From positions 124,001 to 188,000 of the forward strand of contig SCQP01000002.1 of assembly GCA_004299485.1 (NCBI GenBank): DNA of 64,000 nucleotides. The letters run 5' to 3'. The notes under the pieces are model-generated. The model worked only from the letters and a program-made list of their open reading frames with translations, ran no database searches and was not told where the DNA came from. The stretch is from Acidobacteriota bacterium (GTDB lineage Bacteria > Acidobacteriota > Terriglobia > Terriglobales > SCQP01). Positions within the stretch are counted from its first letter, which is position 1. Every line of letters begins with the position of its first letter. This document shows, piece by piece, positions 25,765-35,211 of the stretch. Both the position numbers and the translations under genes were made by a program.

Positions 25765-26292
25765 TTACTCGATAGTGAACGCGACTTGTGCCGGCTGCGG
25801 TGGATGTTCCATGGCCTGCTGTGCGCCCGCCGTGCCCGATGCGACCGAACCGATCACGTTGCTGTGGGTGACCATGGCTGCGGGTTTGCCCGAGGCGAGA
25901 ATGCGGCGCATGAAGTTCAAGTGGCGCGAGCGCCAGGCGGCAACGCTCTCGCCGCCGGGAATCGAACGTTGTGGGTTATCGAAATGGGGTGCGAGGCGCC
26001 CGGCCACGGCACCTTGGGAGCCAGCGCCTAGCGTTCCCGAGCGCAGCGGCGCCAAGGCTTTGGCTTCCCGCACCGGAATGCCGGCGATGGCGCCGGCGAT
26101 GCGTGCTGTCTGCGCGGCCCGCAGGCGCGGGGAATGCAAGATCACGACCGGCGCGGGCAGAGCGCGGCGCATCCGGATGCCCAGGTGAACGGCCTGGCGG
26201 CGGCCTTCGGCTGAGAGCGGAACATCGCGATTGCCGTGGCTTTCGCCACGGGCGTCGAGGGGGGTTTGCGCGTGTTCGATGAGTGCAATCAT
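25765..26292 (-). CDS. histidine phosphatase-like protein with altered RHG motif
   Basis: 175-residue protein of the phosphoglycerate mutase-like fold. The catalytic His is kept (H7) but the usual Arg-His-Gly reads Glu-His-Ala (LIEHAQT). Other features persist: G..D.PLS..G..QA near residues 20-34, HSPRLRAAQT with R56/R58, GGES (113-116), and the second His H143 in MVTHSN. Loss of the phosphate-binding Arg may reduce or change activity. It sits between tail genes in the phage operon and contributes no obvious structural role. Confidence 0.8.
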   Translation of the reverse strand: MIALIEHAQTPLDARGESHGNRDVPLSAEGRRQAVHLGIRMRRALPAPVVILHSPRLRAAQTARIAGAIAGIPVREAKALAPLRSGTLGAGSQGAVAGRLAPHFDNPQRSIPGGESVAAWRSRHLNFMRRILASGKPAAMVTHSNVIGSVASGTAGAQQAMEHPPQPAQVAFTIE

Positions 26293-26307
26293 GCGTGGCC
26301 TGCCGAT

Positions 26308-28989
26308 TTACGGGAATACTCGGACGTTGTAGGGCGTGGCAGCCGGCGTGAGGCTGCCGGAGGTGTCATTGCACACACGCACGGTTACCGTACCGGCGGC
26401 GCTGACCCAGGCCTGCCAACTGAATCCGGCGCCCGGATCGGTCTGTGGTGAGGCTGCCACCGCCATGTTTGTGGCGGTGCCGGCGACTGCTAGCGTGGCG
26501 CTCGTGCAGGCTCCGGCGCCCAGCGCCGAGCCGCCGATGTCGGCTGTCGTCGCGGTGAGTGGAAGTTGTGACGCAAGCGCGACGGTGCCGGTTGTCGCAG
26601 GTAGGGTGATATCGACGTTTCCAGGCGATGACGCTGGCATTAAGACTGCATAGCCATTGCTGTTTCCGAGATAAAGCGATGCCCAAGGCAGCGCGGAGCT
26701 GCCAAGCACGGCGCCGCCGGCGCTAGCCGGCGATGCACCGCTAGCCAGCATGTGCACCGCCTGCGAATAGTCATGGCTCACCGTCGCAACCGTGACCCCT
26801 AGAGTCAGGTCATCTACGCCATTCGTCACGGTTAGCCGTCCAGAAGAATTGTACTGTGAGGCTGGTCCGTAGCTGGACGCGCGCACGATGTTGTTGGCGT
26901 AAGGTCCGACAATGCCGCTGATGTTCGTGTTTTCCAGGACGACACCATTCGCCAGGGTGAGCGGTGTCGTGGTGCTGTAATAGTCGTACGTGTTAGGCCC
27001 GATCGTGGTGCCAAGAAACCAGCCGTCCACCATGGCAGTCAGAGTCTGCGAGCCGCTCGGCATCTGGATGACGAAGTTATTGCCCGTGATAGTGTCGCCC
27101 GTGCTGAAATCCCACGGCGCAGCCGCTGAGCCGGCCTTGATAATCGCGGTCGAGCTAGACGCAAGCTGGCTCAGTTCATTGCCAGTGACTGAGATGCCCG
27201 TACTACCGGGAGCGAGTACGATGTCGGGAACGTTTCCCTCCATGTACACTCCGGCGATTTTTCCACCGTCGCACGCCATGTTAATGCCTGCGCCTCCATT
27301 GTGGTATACGCGCCCACCAATGACGGAGCATCCCTCCACGGCGAAGCTGCCAATGCCAATGTCGATGCCGTCGCCAGCATTCGCGCTCGCCGTGGTGTCC
27401 GTGATCGTGATGGCGGTGCCGTTGCCGGAAGGGTTTTCGGCGAAGGAAATCCCACGGTTGTTCGAGGTGGCGTCGGAGTGATCGATGCCGAATTGCTCTG
27501 CGCCCATCACCCATATACCCGCGCTCGCCTCTGATGTGCCGAGCGGGTCGGTGAACGTTCCAGCTGCGCCGTCCGCCATCACCCTCGTCATCGAATCAAC
27601 CCCGGACCCGCCCGGCCCGTTGTACCACTCGAAATCAGGCCCGCTCGTTGTCGCGTTGCCACTGACGTATAGATCCCGGGCGCTGTTGCCGACAACGTTT
27701 AATTCCATAATGGCGGCGCCGGCGCCAGTGTTGCAGATGTGCGTTGCATTGGCGCCGTCGCCTGCCAGAGAAATGGCACTCCCTGACACGACTATCGGAG
27801 CGTACGTGATCCAGCACGGCAATCCAGGCCCAGCGGGGAACGTGTTCGTTGTAGTCAGCGTGCTCGACGCCGGAATGTGAACGACGCGGGCGCTTCTCGT
27901 GATCGCGGACTCCGCCGAGTTCACCGCCTCTTGTATGCCATCGGTTGCGCTGGCAATCGTCCACGTTCCGCTATGGCTGTTGGCGAGCGTGCCGCAAACC
28001 GATAGCGCGGTTCCTCCGGGGCACTCACTGGCTCCTATCCCGAGAATATCGAATGCCTCTGCCGTGCCCGTTCCGCCGCTGATGTAGGCGCTCGTTGGCT
28101 GTCCCACGACCATCAACACGTGGCTGCCCATTGCCGATGCGTTTGCCGAGAGCGTACAGGCGGTCGCGGAACTGCAAGACGAAATCGTCATGGCCGCGCC
28201 GTTCAGGCTGACGCTTTTGCCCGCAGCCCAGTTCGGATTGAACTTGTCACCCGCGACCCAAGTCACGTTGGGTGATCCCGACGTTGTGCTGACGTAGCTC
28301 AAGGCGCCAGAAGCGACGCCCAAAGGGAGCGCCGGCCACGGCGGAGTAATCGTCACGAGATTGCCTGCCGCGACAGCCGAGGCCACAGGCTCGCTCCAGT
28401 CGAGGAGATCGGCGTGGATCACACGCTCAACCGGTGCGTAGCTGGTCCCAGTCCAGACATAACGGAGATCGTTGCCGGCGCGGAGATCCTCTACTGCGAC
28501 ATTCATGGCTCCAGCAGCGCCAACGAGCTGGGCGGTGCTGCCGTCCCACAGGTTACTCACCACGACGGTTCCGCCGCCCTGGGCGGCTGCGGAGGCGATG
28601 GCTTCGTTGAGGCCGAAATTGGCGGAGGTGAGCCGAAATCCGCCCGGGTGGGGATAGGTAAACGCGGCGGTCATACTACAGGACGAGCTGCCGCAGGTAA
28701 CGGCCGTGGGTGTAATGATCTCACTATTGCTGCCGTCCTGTACCTCGACCGGTACGCCGGTGATCACGGGAGCGATCGAGCCGTTACCCACTAGAGACAC
28801 CTGCGATGGGTTGACGATCACCGTCGCCAATCCCGGCGCCAGTACCGGCGTGATCGTTGACGCCTGCCAGCCGGAGAATGCGGCGGGATAGAAGCGACCG
28901 CCGAGCTCGGCAATTTGCGTGCTGGACACCTGAGCAGGAACCCGGGTCCACAGGAGCAGAGTTAGGAGTGAGAGCAGGTAGATCTTCAT
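26308..28989 (-). CDS. secreted beta-helix-like phage-block protein (893 aa)
   Basis: Signal peptide with cleavage after residue 19 (TRVPA then Gln). An N-terminal module of about 130 residues (AAFSGW, EVQDGSNSEIITPTA, a Cys pair in CGSSSC, then HPGGFRLTSANFGLNEA and a Gly-rich GGGTVVVS turn) is shared with two other proteins of the block. The centre repeats HSGTWTIASATDGIQEAVN and continues in many short Asn/Gly/Ser-rich rungs, like parallel beta-helix tailspikes. The C-terminus (TVTVRVCNDTSGSLTPA) resembles that of the 945-residue protein. A tailspike or adhesin is likely; export of a phage tail protein through Sec is odd. Its ATG overlaps the portal stop. Confidence 0.72.
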   Translation of the reverse strand: MKIYLLSLLTLLLWTRVPAQVSSTQIAELGGRFYPAAFSGWQASTITPVLAPGLATVIVNPSQVSLVGNGSIAPVITGVPVEVQDGSNSEIITPTAVTCGSSSCSMTAAFTYPHPGGFRLTSANFGLNEAIASAAAQGGGTVVVSNLWDGSTAQLVGAAGAMNVAVEDLRAGNDLRYVWTGTSYAPVERVIHADLLDWSEPVASAVAAGNLVTITPPWPALPLGVASGALSYVSTTSGSPNVTWVAGDKFNPNWAAGKSVSLNGAAMTISSCSSATACTLSANASAMGSHVLMVVGQPTSAYISGGTGTAEAFDILGIGASECPGGTALSVCGTLANSHSGTWTIASATDGIQEAVNSAESAITRSARVVHIPASSTLTTTNTFPAGPGLPCWITYAPIVVSGSAISLAGDGANATHICNTGAGAAIMELNVVGNSARDLYVSGNATTSGPDFEWYNGPGGSGVDSMTRVMADGAAGTFTDPLGTSEASAGIWVMGAEQFGIDHSDATSNNRGISFAENPSGNGTAITITDTTASANAGDGIDIGIGSFAVEGCSVIGGRVYHNGGAGINMACDGGKIAGVYMEGNVPDIVLAPGSTGISVTGNELSQLASSSTAIIKAGSAAAPWDFSTGDTITGNNFVIQMPSGSQTLTAMVDGWFLGTTIGPNTYDYYSTTTPLTLANGVVLENTNISGIVGPYANNIVRASSYGPASQYNSSGRLTVTNGVDDLTLGVTVATVSHDYSQAVHMLASGASPASAGGAVLGSSALPWASLYLGNSNGYAVLMPASSPGNVDITLPATTGTVALASQLPLTATTADIGGSALGAGACTSATLAVAGTATNMAVAASPQTDPGAGFSWQAWVSAAGTVTVRVCNDTSGSLTPAATPYNVRVFP

Positions 28990-31292
28990 TGCATTGATCT
29001 TAAGTCCGGACGGGGAGCTGCTGCGGTCAGAGGCTGCAGGGCGTACTTGTGCTGCAGCAGGTGCAGCAGTACGTTTTCATAGCCCGCCGGTGACGCGGCT
29101 TTGGCTTGCATGCCTTTGCTGGAAACCGCCCAGTCCTTGATGGTCTGAATATGGACGATGTGATCATCGATTTCGACATCGACGGGAATGCTGGACGCCA
29201 AACCGCCATTTGCGGCGGGGATCGGTTGGCTCAGCATCAGACCTTCGATTTCCATGAACTGCTTGGAGCGGTTGTCGTCGGCAGGATCGACGAGATCGGG
29301 CAAACCGAGGTAACGGCTGACGATGGGACGGTTCACCGGTGCGCCAACGATTTCAAGCAAATCGGGATCCTTGGTTTGTAGGATGGCCTCGAGCGACTGG
29401 CGAATCTGGCCGAAACTCTGCGGGAAATCTTCATCGGCGGTGGGCGTCGCAATGACGTTGCCCCGGATGTCGCCGAGCCGGATGTAATCGCTTTGATAGC
29501 CTTCGCCGTGGCCTTCCACGACCATTTCCACATCTTCGGTGCGGTTGCGCTTGAAGCACTCGATGGCCAGCGTCATTTCGCGGGCCTCAGCCGCGCGCAT
29601 CTGCTTCCAGACCAGGGATAAGCGGCCCATCGCCTGCTCGCGCGATTGTGCGTAAGCGGAGGCTGTCTTCAGGCTGGGCATGCCACCGCCAAAAATGGAG
29701 GGTAGCGCGCCGGTAATGAATTCGCCGGCTTCGGCCAGGCGTTCCTGATCATTCCAGAGGTTGGGATCTACATGAAAGACCGGTTGTTCGATCATGCTGG
29801 CGAGCGAATGCTGTACGCCAGCGTTTTCCACGATCACGGGAACGTAACTGCCCGGCTGCATGCGTTTGCGGGTGAGCGCCTCGCCGTTGATGTAACGGGC
29901 ATCGTACAGGATCGGCGGCGCCGACGCCATTTCGCGGTACTCCGCCAGAATATTGGCGCTGTCGTTGATCTGGCGCTGAATCGAGAGCGCATCGGCGCCC
30001 AGCGCATCACTGTACATGCCGATGCCGGGCTGGCCCTGGCAGATCACCCAGCTATCATCAAGGCGCTCGGCTTCAGCATGCAGAAACACGTCGCCGGCGA
30101 ATTCGACGCGGCAGCCGTCGGGAAACGCCTGCAGCAGCCGTGCGCGCATGGCTTCATCGCAGTGCGCCCAGAAGGCTTCCGGCCGCAGCCAGGCACGTTT
30201 GTAAGTGACCAGCCGCGACATGGGCAGCGAATTCCACGAGCCTTGCGCGTCCGCCAGCGAGAGCCGCACGATGCGCTCGTAGGTATCTTCGCCGCTGGCG
30301 CCGGGATCGTTGATTTGGCTGGCCTTCTGCGGATAGGCCGCGCGCAGCACCGCCTGATGCATTTCCTCGCAGCAAATGAAGTAATAGCAGTCGCGCTGGT
30401 TCATCGCCTGGGGTGGCACTTTGAAGTAGAGCGGACCATAACAATCCAGCTTTTCGGCGCCGTTGGGCACGGGGCGGGTTCCGAGGGGGAGTGGCGCCTG
30501 GATGGTCTCGGCGGTCTGAAAACTCTCCGGCCCCATCAGCAGGCCGCAATGTGGGCAGGCCACCGGGCCACCGGCAAGGATGCCACCGGCACGTGCATCG
30601 TCAGCGGGCGTATAGCCGCCGCATTGGTCACATTCCCAGCGGTCGGGCAGCACTTGAATCGCGTGCTCGGTCAATACCGGCTCAGGATGGTAACCGAACA
30701 AGCCGCCATCGACGACATAGCGGACGTAGGTAGCGAAACAACCTTCGTTCCACAAATAGTAGGCTTTGCGGACGCGCAATACATCGAGCTTGTTATTGCG
30801 CGCCACCAACTCCGCGACGCGGGAAGCCGCTTTAGCGGTTGCTATGTCGTCCTGCGATTCCGCTGATACCGGCAGGTAGCTGATCCGGGGTGGCGCCTGG
30901 ATCAGAGCGGCAATCACGCTCAAGCCCCAGGGGCGATACACGTTTACCGTGTAGTCGAACCGGGGCATATCCTCCCGATTGATGTCGTCGCGCTCAAACG
31001 GCGTATGCCAGGCCGAGTCCTTGGTCGAAAACCAGATATTCTGGTTGCCCTTCCAGAATTCCTCCGCTTCCCGCCACGAGCGTACTTTATGGCGCCGCAC
31101 GGCATCCGATTCCAGCTCGTAGGCGCGGACCAGCTCGCGCAGGGCGTCCTGCATGTCCTGGGGAAGTTCGGCTTGCTCGAGCAGCGGTGATTGCGCATCG
31201 GGCTGTTCGGCGCGATTGGGCGGATCGTCCGAAAGCAGGGGATCGAGTGGGAAGGGAAGGGTCATAGGCCAGGTTGCCTGCGGGAGTTGCAT
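28986..31292 (-). CDS. phage portal protein, P22-type, with inserted zinc ribbon
   Basis: 768-residue portal that forms the dodecameric DNA channel at one capsid vertex. Length and segments such as DYTVNVYRPWGLSVIAALIQ, SIQRQINDSANILAEYREM and MPSLKTASAYAQSREQAMGR fit the P22 gp1-like class. Residues C221, C224, C246 and C249 form a zinc-ribbon-like insert (CDQCGGYTP...CPHCGLLMG). No clear ribosome site precedes ATG 31290-31292. The gene diverges from the small plus-strand gene at 31335, with 42 bp between them. Confidence 0.85.
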   Translation of the reverse strand: MQLPQATWPMTLPFPLDPLLSDDPPNRAEQPDAQSPLLEQAELPQDMQDALRELVRAYELESDAVRRHKVRSWREAEEFWKGNQNIWFSTKDSAWHTPFERDDINREDMPRFDYTVNVYRPWGLSVIAALIQAPPRISYLPVSAESQDDIATAKAASRVAELVARNNKLDVLRVRKAYYLWNEGCFATYVRYVVDGGLFGYHPEPVLTEHAIQVLPDRWECDQCGGYTPADDARAGGILAGGPVACPHCGLLMGPESFQTAETIQAPLPLGTRPVPNGAEKLDCYGPLYFKVPPQAMNQRDCYYFICCEEMHQAVLRAAYPQKASQINDPGASGEDTYERIVRLSLADAQGSWNSLPMSRLVTYKRAWLRPEAFWAHCDEAMRARLLQAFPDGCRVEFAGDVFLHAEAERLDDSWVICQGQPGIGMYSDALGADALSIQRQINDSANILAEYREMASAPPILYDARYINGEALTRKRMQPGSYVPVIVENAGVQHSLASMIEQPVFHVDPNLWNDQERLAEAGEFITGALPSIFGGGMPSLKTASAYAQSREQAMGRLSLVWKQMRAAEAREMTLAIECFKRNRTEDVEMVVEGHGEGYQSDYIRLGDIRGNVIATPTADEDFPQSFGQIRQSLEAILQTKDPDLLEIVGAPVNRPIVSRYLGLPDLVDPADDNRSKQFMEIEGLMLSQPIPAANGGLASSIPVDVEIDDHIVHIQTIKDWAVSSKGMQAKAASPAGYENVLLHLLQHKYALQPLTAAAPRPDLRSMQ

Positions 31293-31334
31293 TTATATGA
31301 CAGGTGTGCCATTCTGCCGCCGTCGGAGGTCCTC

Positions 31335-31517
31335 ATGGCACTGACGGCTTCATTCCACGGGATGGATGAAATGCTGAAACCACCCAACAAGCGGCTTTAT
31401 CACAACAACGACGGCTGTCCGTCGGCGACGGAGATTGCCCCAACCGAGCGTCAGACGGGCACCGGAGGGTACCGGCTCTGCAAGGAATGCGAACGGCTCG
31501 ACCGGAAAGAAAATTGA
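31335..31517 (+). CDS. small zinc-binding-like protein, opposite strand to the phage operon
   Basis: 60-residue protein with an excellent ribosome site (GGAGGT four bases before ATG 31335). Sequence features are LYHNNDGCPS and GYRLCKECERL, giving a possible His/Cys3 metal site. It is the only gene supported on the plus strand inside the 23.5-kb block, so it must have its own promoter, perhaps in the 42 bp shared with the portal start. Function unknown; a regulatory role is possible. A longer upstream frame (from 31191) lies antisense to the portal and was rejected. Confidence 0.72.
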   Translation: MALTASFHGMDEMLKPPNKRLYHNNDGCPSATEIAPTERQTGTGGYRLCKECERLDRKEN

Positions 31518-31521
31518 GAGT

Positions 31522-31905
31522 TTACAACTCCTGATAGAAGGGGGTGTAGTCCTGATTGCTGCGCCGGAAGCCGAGGCGGACGAGCAGCGGCTCCATGCCG
31601 GCGAGCAAGCGATTGGGAACGAATACGTGTGCCTCATCGGCGCCGAGTGCACGGAGCTGGCCGGCGAAACGCGCGCGATCGCGCACTGCGGCCCGCACGA
31701 CTAGGGAATCAGCGCCGACGAACATGAGTTCGATAGTGACGTGGGCGCCGACCGCACCGATGATCTGACCGTCTTTTTCGGCTACTTCCACCAGTACAAA
31801 GCGGGGGTCGGCGAGGTCCGGAAAGGCAAACGCGGCGTTTTGAGCCACATGCCGGGCACGCAGAGCGGCTTCATCCGCTGAGCGAAATGGGCGCCAGCTA
31901 ATCAT
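31522..31905 (-). CDS. GNAT-like acetyltransferase domain protein
   Basis: 127 residues from ATG 31903-31905 (MISWRPFRSADEAALRA), which overlaps the upstream stop. The order of elements fits a small GNAT fold: RFVLVEVAEKDGQIIGAVGAH (beta strands 3-4), then a helix and MEPLLVRLGFRRSNQDYTPFYQ at the end, a typical GNAT C-terminus. The acetyl-CoA loop (Q/R-x-x-G-x-G/A) is not clear, so activity is uncertain. Stops four bases beyond the end of the converging small gene. Confidence 0.6.
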   Translation of the reverse strand: MISWRPFRSADEAALRARHVAQNAAFAFPDLADPRFVLVEVAEKDGQIIGAVGAHVTIELMFVGADSLVVRAAVRDRARFAGQLRALGADEAHVFVPNRLLAGMEPLLVRLGFRRSNQDYTPFYQEL

Positions 31906-32369
31906 GATGTGCGCAAAGCTCCCGCATTGAGCGCCACTACGCCGTAGCTGGTGGCATACGCCGCCCAGGCGTTCCAACTTGAGCCCTGGTAACGGCTGCG
32001 GAGCTGCCAATAGCGGGTCTCATTGGGATCTACGATGTCACGCGTGCACTCGCCGTAGCCGAGAGTGTAGATGTTCACCGAGGCTTGCAGATTGAAGCTC
32101 TGATTGAGCGCGCTGCGGATTTGGTGCTGCACGGGCGCTGTGGCGTTGGCCGGCGTAGTAATTTGAATCACGAAATGACCTTGGTTGGCGGTAATCAGCC
32201 AGTGCGCAGGAGGGGGAGCGGGTGCGGCCGCGCCCCCCGAAGGTGCACCCAAGACCACGCCGGTCGCCCGCTCCAGTGCGTCACTCTGGTTGGCGAGCGT
32301 GGAGAGAGCCTGAAACAGCAGCGGATTGCTTACCGCGAAGCCGTTGATGTAGCTACGGTTGATCGGCAT
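31902..32369 (-). CDS. phage-block protein, unknown function
   Basis: 155 residues from ATG 32367-32369 (MPINRSYINGFAVSNPLL), four bases after the stop of the upstream 945-residue gene. A helical N-terminus, a Pro/Ala linker (APPPAHW), then a mixed domain with RYWQLRSRYQGSSWNAWAAYA. No signal peptide. Not recognised; position among virion genes suggests a structural or assembly role. Confidence 0.65.
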   Translation of the reverse strand: MPINRSYINGFAVSNPLLFQALSTLANQSDALERATGVVLGAPSGGAAAPAPPPAHWLITANQGHFVIQITTPANATAPVQHQIRSALNQSFNLQASVNIYTLGYGECTRDIVDPNETRYWQLRSRYQGSSWNAWAAYATSYGVVALNAGALRTS

Positions 32370-32373
32370 GGGG

Positions 32374-35211
32374 TCAGGGAATGACCGCAACCTGGAAGAT
32401 GGTGCCCGCGGTCCAGGTCACGCTGGCGCTGGTGAGGTTGCAGACGGCAATGGTGACGTGATTGGCCGTATCGATATAGGCGCTGAAAACCAACCCGGCA
32501 GGGGGAACTGATTGCGGAGTGACGGTGACGACATTGCCGACGGCAACGCCGGTGGAAAAACTGACTCCGCCCGTGATGCATTGGCCGGCTGTGTAGGTTC
32601 CGCCCCAGGCGGTGCCGGAAGCGCCACGGACGATGGCGGGATCGGTGTTGATGGCCTTGCCACCGACGGTTCCCGCATCCATGGCCAGGGTTCCATGAAT
32701 ATAGGGACTGCCCTGGAATTCCGGATTGCCGGTAAACGTTCCGGCCAAAGCACCGCCGCCGTTCACGGTGAGCGTGCCATTAATGGTGGCTGAGCTCTGA
32801 AACAAGGCGCCCTGAGCGACGTTGAGGCCGCCGTTGCCGGTGACGTTGCCGCTGGCATCGACCCGAAACAGCGGGTGTGAATCCGTCGAGTCCTCAATGT
32901 CGAGCAGATAGCCGGTCGGCGCGGTGTCGGTCGCCCGCTGGATCATGATCCCCGAATCGCCGTTGGCCATCTGCAAAAAGTCATAATCTGCGGTCGGGCT
33001 GACGGTGCCGGGCGGCCCGATGCTGCTGAACTCGAAGTGCTTGTTGGGGCCGACGTACTCCTGACAGACGCCGCTCGCCGGGTTGGCCAGGTTGAAGACT
33101 GGGCAAAAATCATCACCGCCGTTGCCGGCAATGTCGGTCATGATCGCCCATTTGTAGACGCCCTGGTTGTCGAAACGCAGCCAGTTTTGGTCGTTGGAAG
33201 TGGAGTTGCCGTCCAGGTCGAGCTGCGCCGGATTGCTGACCATGGCGCCGCCCTGCACGCCGCGGATGCGGACCACGCCGGTGGGCGATTCGATGGTCGT
33301 ATCGTGCAGCTCGGTGCCAAAGCTATCGGTGAGCTGATCGGTGCCCCCGAGGGTGAGCGCGCCGTAGCCCAACTGGGTGATGGTGTTGGGCTGCGCGCCG
33401 CTGCACTGGTTCGCCGCGGTGATGGTGCCGCAGTCGCCGATCAGCAGCACACGGCTGAAGTTGGGAGTGGGTCCGGTGATGGTGGCGTAGACATTCGCCG
33501 GAGCATAGCCGGAGTAGGTGTTGCCGCTCACCGTCATCATGACCGCGCCCAGGTTGAGCGCGGTCACGCTCGCATTGGCCGCGTTGAACAGGCTGCCCGT
33601 GACCTCGCAGTTGATACAGCCGGCACCGTTGTTGCCCGACACGCCGCCGCCCGCGACCAGTTGGCCGAGGAACACGTCGCCCTGGCCGGCCGTGTTTCCG
33701 TTGCCCTCGAAATAATCGCCCTGCAGATCGATGTTGTGGCCGGAGTAGTTCGCCGGCTGCGAGACCTGCTGCCAGTAGCCGTAGGCGCTGTTGTACTCGA
33801 TATCGTCGCCCGTCCAGACGTGGTCCCAGCCGCCGTCGTCGAAGACACCATAGACATTGTGGTCCACCGTGTCGCCGGCGAAGGTGTCGCGGTTAGCGCT
33901 GCCGCCCACCAGGCGGACGCCGTAGTAGTCGGCGGTGAAATGCGAGCCGGTTACCAGGTTGTCGTAGGCATTGCCGTTCGCAGAGTCGAAATACAGGCCA
34001 TCGTGGGCATCCTCGCCCACGTCGCTTATGAACTGCGTGAGGGCGCAACTGACGCAATGAAACGCCGCGCCGGTGTCGCTGCCGCTGCCGCTCACACCCT
34101 CAGCCGTGATGTACTCGATGGTCACATTCCGCACTGGCGCCGCAGCCGTGCCGATGTCGATTACGTCCGTATTGGGTGTCAGTTGCTGCATGGTTGAACC
34201 GGCAAAACCGGTAAGCCGGACCGCGCGGGCCAGGACCAGTGGTGCATGCAAGGTTGCGGTGGTTTCATCGTCAACGACCCAGCCGCCGGATCCCGCCGCG
34301 TTCACTGCTTCCTGCAATCCGCTGGTTGCGGAAGTCAACGTCCAGGTGCCGGTGTGACTGTCCTGCGGCGTGAAGGAGATGGAGGATGTGCCGGTGCTGG
34401 TTACCGTGACGACTTCGGGCGCGCCCGTACTTCCCGACAGGTACAGCGTATCGCCGGCCAAGATCCCTTTTGGCACGGGGCCGCTCAGCGTGACTACGGT
34501 TGCTGATCCTCCCGTCAGGGGTGTGTTCAAGGAGATAGGTGCAAAGTTAAACGAGTACGCGAACAGGGCGCCGTTCAGATTGCCGGCCCGAAGCGCTGTC
34601 AGCGTTGTTCCGGAGGTACTTGAGAAACTAGCGAAGGCGACCGGCTCGCCACCGTTGCCTAAGCCGTAATAGGTCCACTGGCCACCCGTCCCGTCAATCA
34701 ACAACACTTCGGCAGGAAGCTTGACCAGGGGCAGCAACGTTGTCATATTGCCGCCGAAGCCGGGATCGGCCTCGACAATGCCGCCACCATGGGCCGCTTC
34801 ATAATTGATCGCCTCCTGTAGTCCATCGGTGCCGCTCGAAACGATGAACCGGCCAGGATGAGGCTTGGTGAAGTCGGCCGTAATCGAACAAGTCTGGCCG
34901 GTCGACGGGCAATTGGCGGCTAAGATGGTAACCGTTTCCGGATTGCCATCTCCGGCAATGAGCAACGCATCGCCCACGGCAAAAGGAGAGAACGAAGTGC
35001 CATCGGGAAGAGTGAATCGAGCGGCAGCGGCTTCCATGGTGAAACCCTCCGGCTGGCCATTCCCGACGATGGGTCCCTGCGCCTGGGCGCTCCAATGGGA
35101 GAACGCGGAAGCAAGTACAATCCCCGGGGTGCTCGGGCGCGCTTGGGCGCATGCCATCACCGCCAGCAGTGCCGCGCTGCCCGCGCTCCAATGCACGTGC
35201 GCAAATCTCAT
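32374..35211 (-). CDS. secreted beta-helix-like phage-block protein (945 aa)
   Basis: Signal peptide with a probable cleavage after A22 (VMACA then Gln). It shares the N-terminal module of the 893- and 270-residue proteins: AFSHW, GNPETVTI, a Cys pair, HPGRFIVSSGTDGLQEA and a GGGIVEAD turn; a second copy of the motif reads HTGTWTLTSATSGLQEAVN. Residues about 330-620 are right-handed beta-helix-like, with many short DG/GN turns. The C-terminal end (HVTIAVCNLTSASVTW) matches the 893-residue protein. Likely a tailspike, adhesin or depolymerase; no polysaccharide lyase catalytic motif was recognised. ATG overlaps the stop of the upstream small gene. Confidence 0.72.
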   Translation of the reverse strand: MRFAHVHWSAGSAALLAVMACAQARPSTPGIVLASAFSHWSAQAQGPIVGNGQPEGFTMEAAAARFTLPDGTSFSPFAVGDALLIAGDGNPETVTILAANCPSTGQTCSITADFTKPHPGRFIVSSGTDGLQEAINYEAAHGGGIVEADPGFGGNMTTLLPLVKLPAEVLLIDGTGGQWTYYGLGNGGEPVAFASFSSTSGTTLTALRAGNLNGALFAYSFNFAPISLNTPLTGGSATVVTLSGPVPKGILAGDTLYLSGSTGAPEVVTVTSTGTSSISFTPQDSHTGTWTLTSATSGLQEAVNAAGSGGWVVDDETTATLHAPLVLARAVRLTGFAGSTMQQLTPNTDVIDIGTAAAPVRNVTIEYITAEGVSGSGSDTGAAFHCVSCALTQFISDVGEDAHDGLYFDSANGNAYDNLVTGSHFTADYYGVRLVGGSANRDTFAGDTVDHNVYGVFDDGGWDHVWTGDDIEYNSAYGYWQQVSQPANYSGHNIDLQGDYFEGNGNTAGQGDVFLGQLVAGGGVSGNNGAGCINCEVTGSLFNAANASVTALNLGAVMMTVSGNTYSGYAPANVYATITGPTPNFSRVLLIGDCGTITAANQCSGAQPNTITQLGYGALTLGGTDQLTDSFGTELHDTTIESPTGVVRIRGVQGGAMVSNPAQLDLDGNSTSNDQNWLRFDNQGVYKWAIMTDIAGNGGDDFCPVFNLANPASGVCQEYVGPNKHFEFSSIGPPGTVSPTADYDFLQMANGDSGIMIQRATDTAPTGYLLDIEDSTDSHPLFRVDASGNVTGNGGLNVAQGALFQSSATINGTLTVNGGGALAGTFTGNPEFQGSPYIHGTLAMDAGTVGGKAINTDPAIVRGASGTAWGGTYTAGQCITGGVSFSTGVAVGNVVTVTPQSVPPAGLVFSAYIDTANHVTIAVCNLTSASVTWTAGTIFQVAVIP

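Noticed and set aside
29772-30866. 364-residue plus-strand frame inside the portal gene
   Set aside because: Shadow of the portal coding sequence, no recognisable domain and no ribosome site.
31191-31334. Upstream extension of the small plus-strand gene
   Set aside because: It lies antisense to the portal N-terminus, and a perfect ribosome-binding site precedes ATG 31335.
33037-34197. 386-residue plus-strand frame inside the 945-residue secreted protein gene
   Set aside because: Low-complexity Val/Gly/Ala antisense frame; no start signal.
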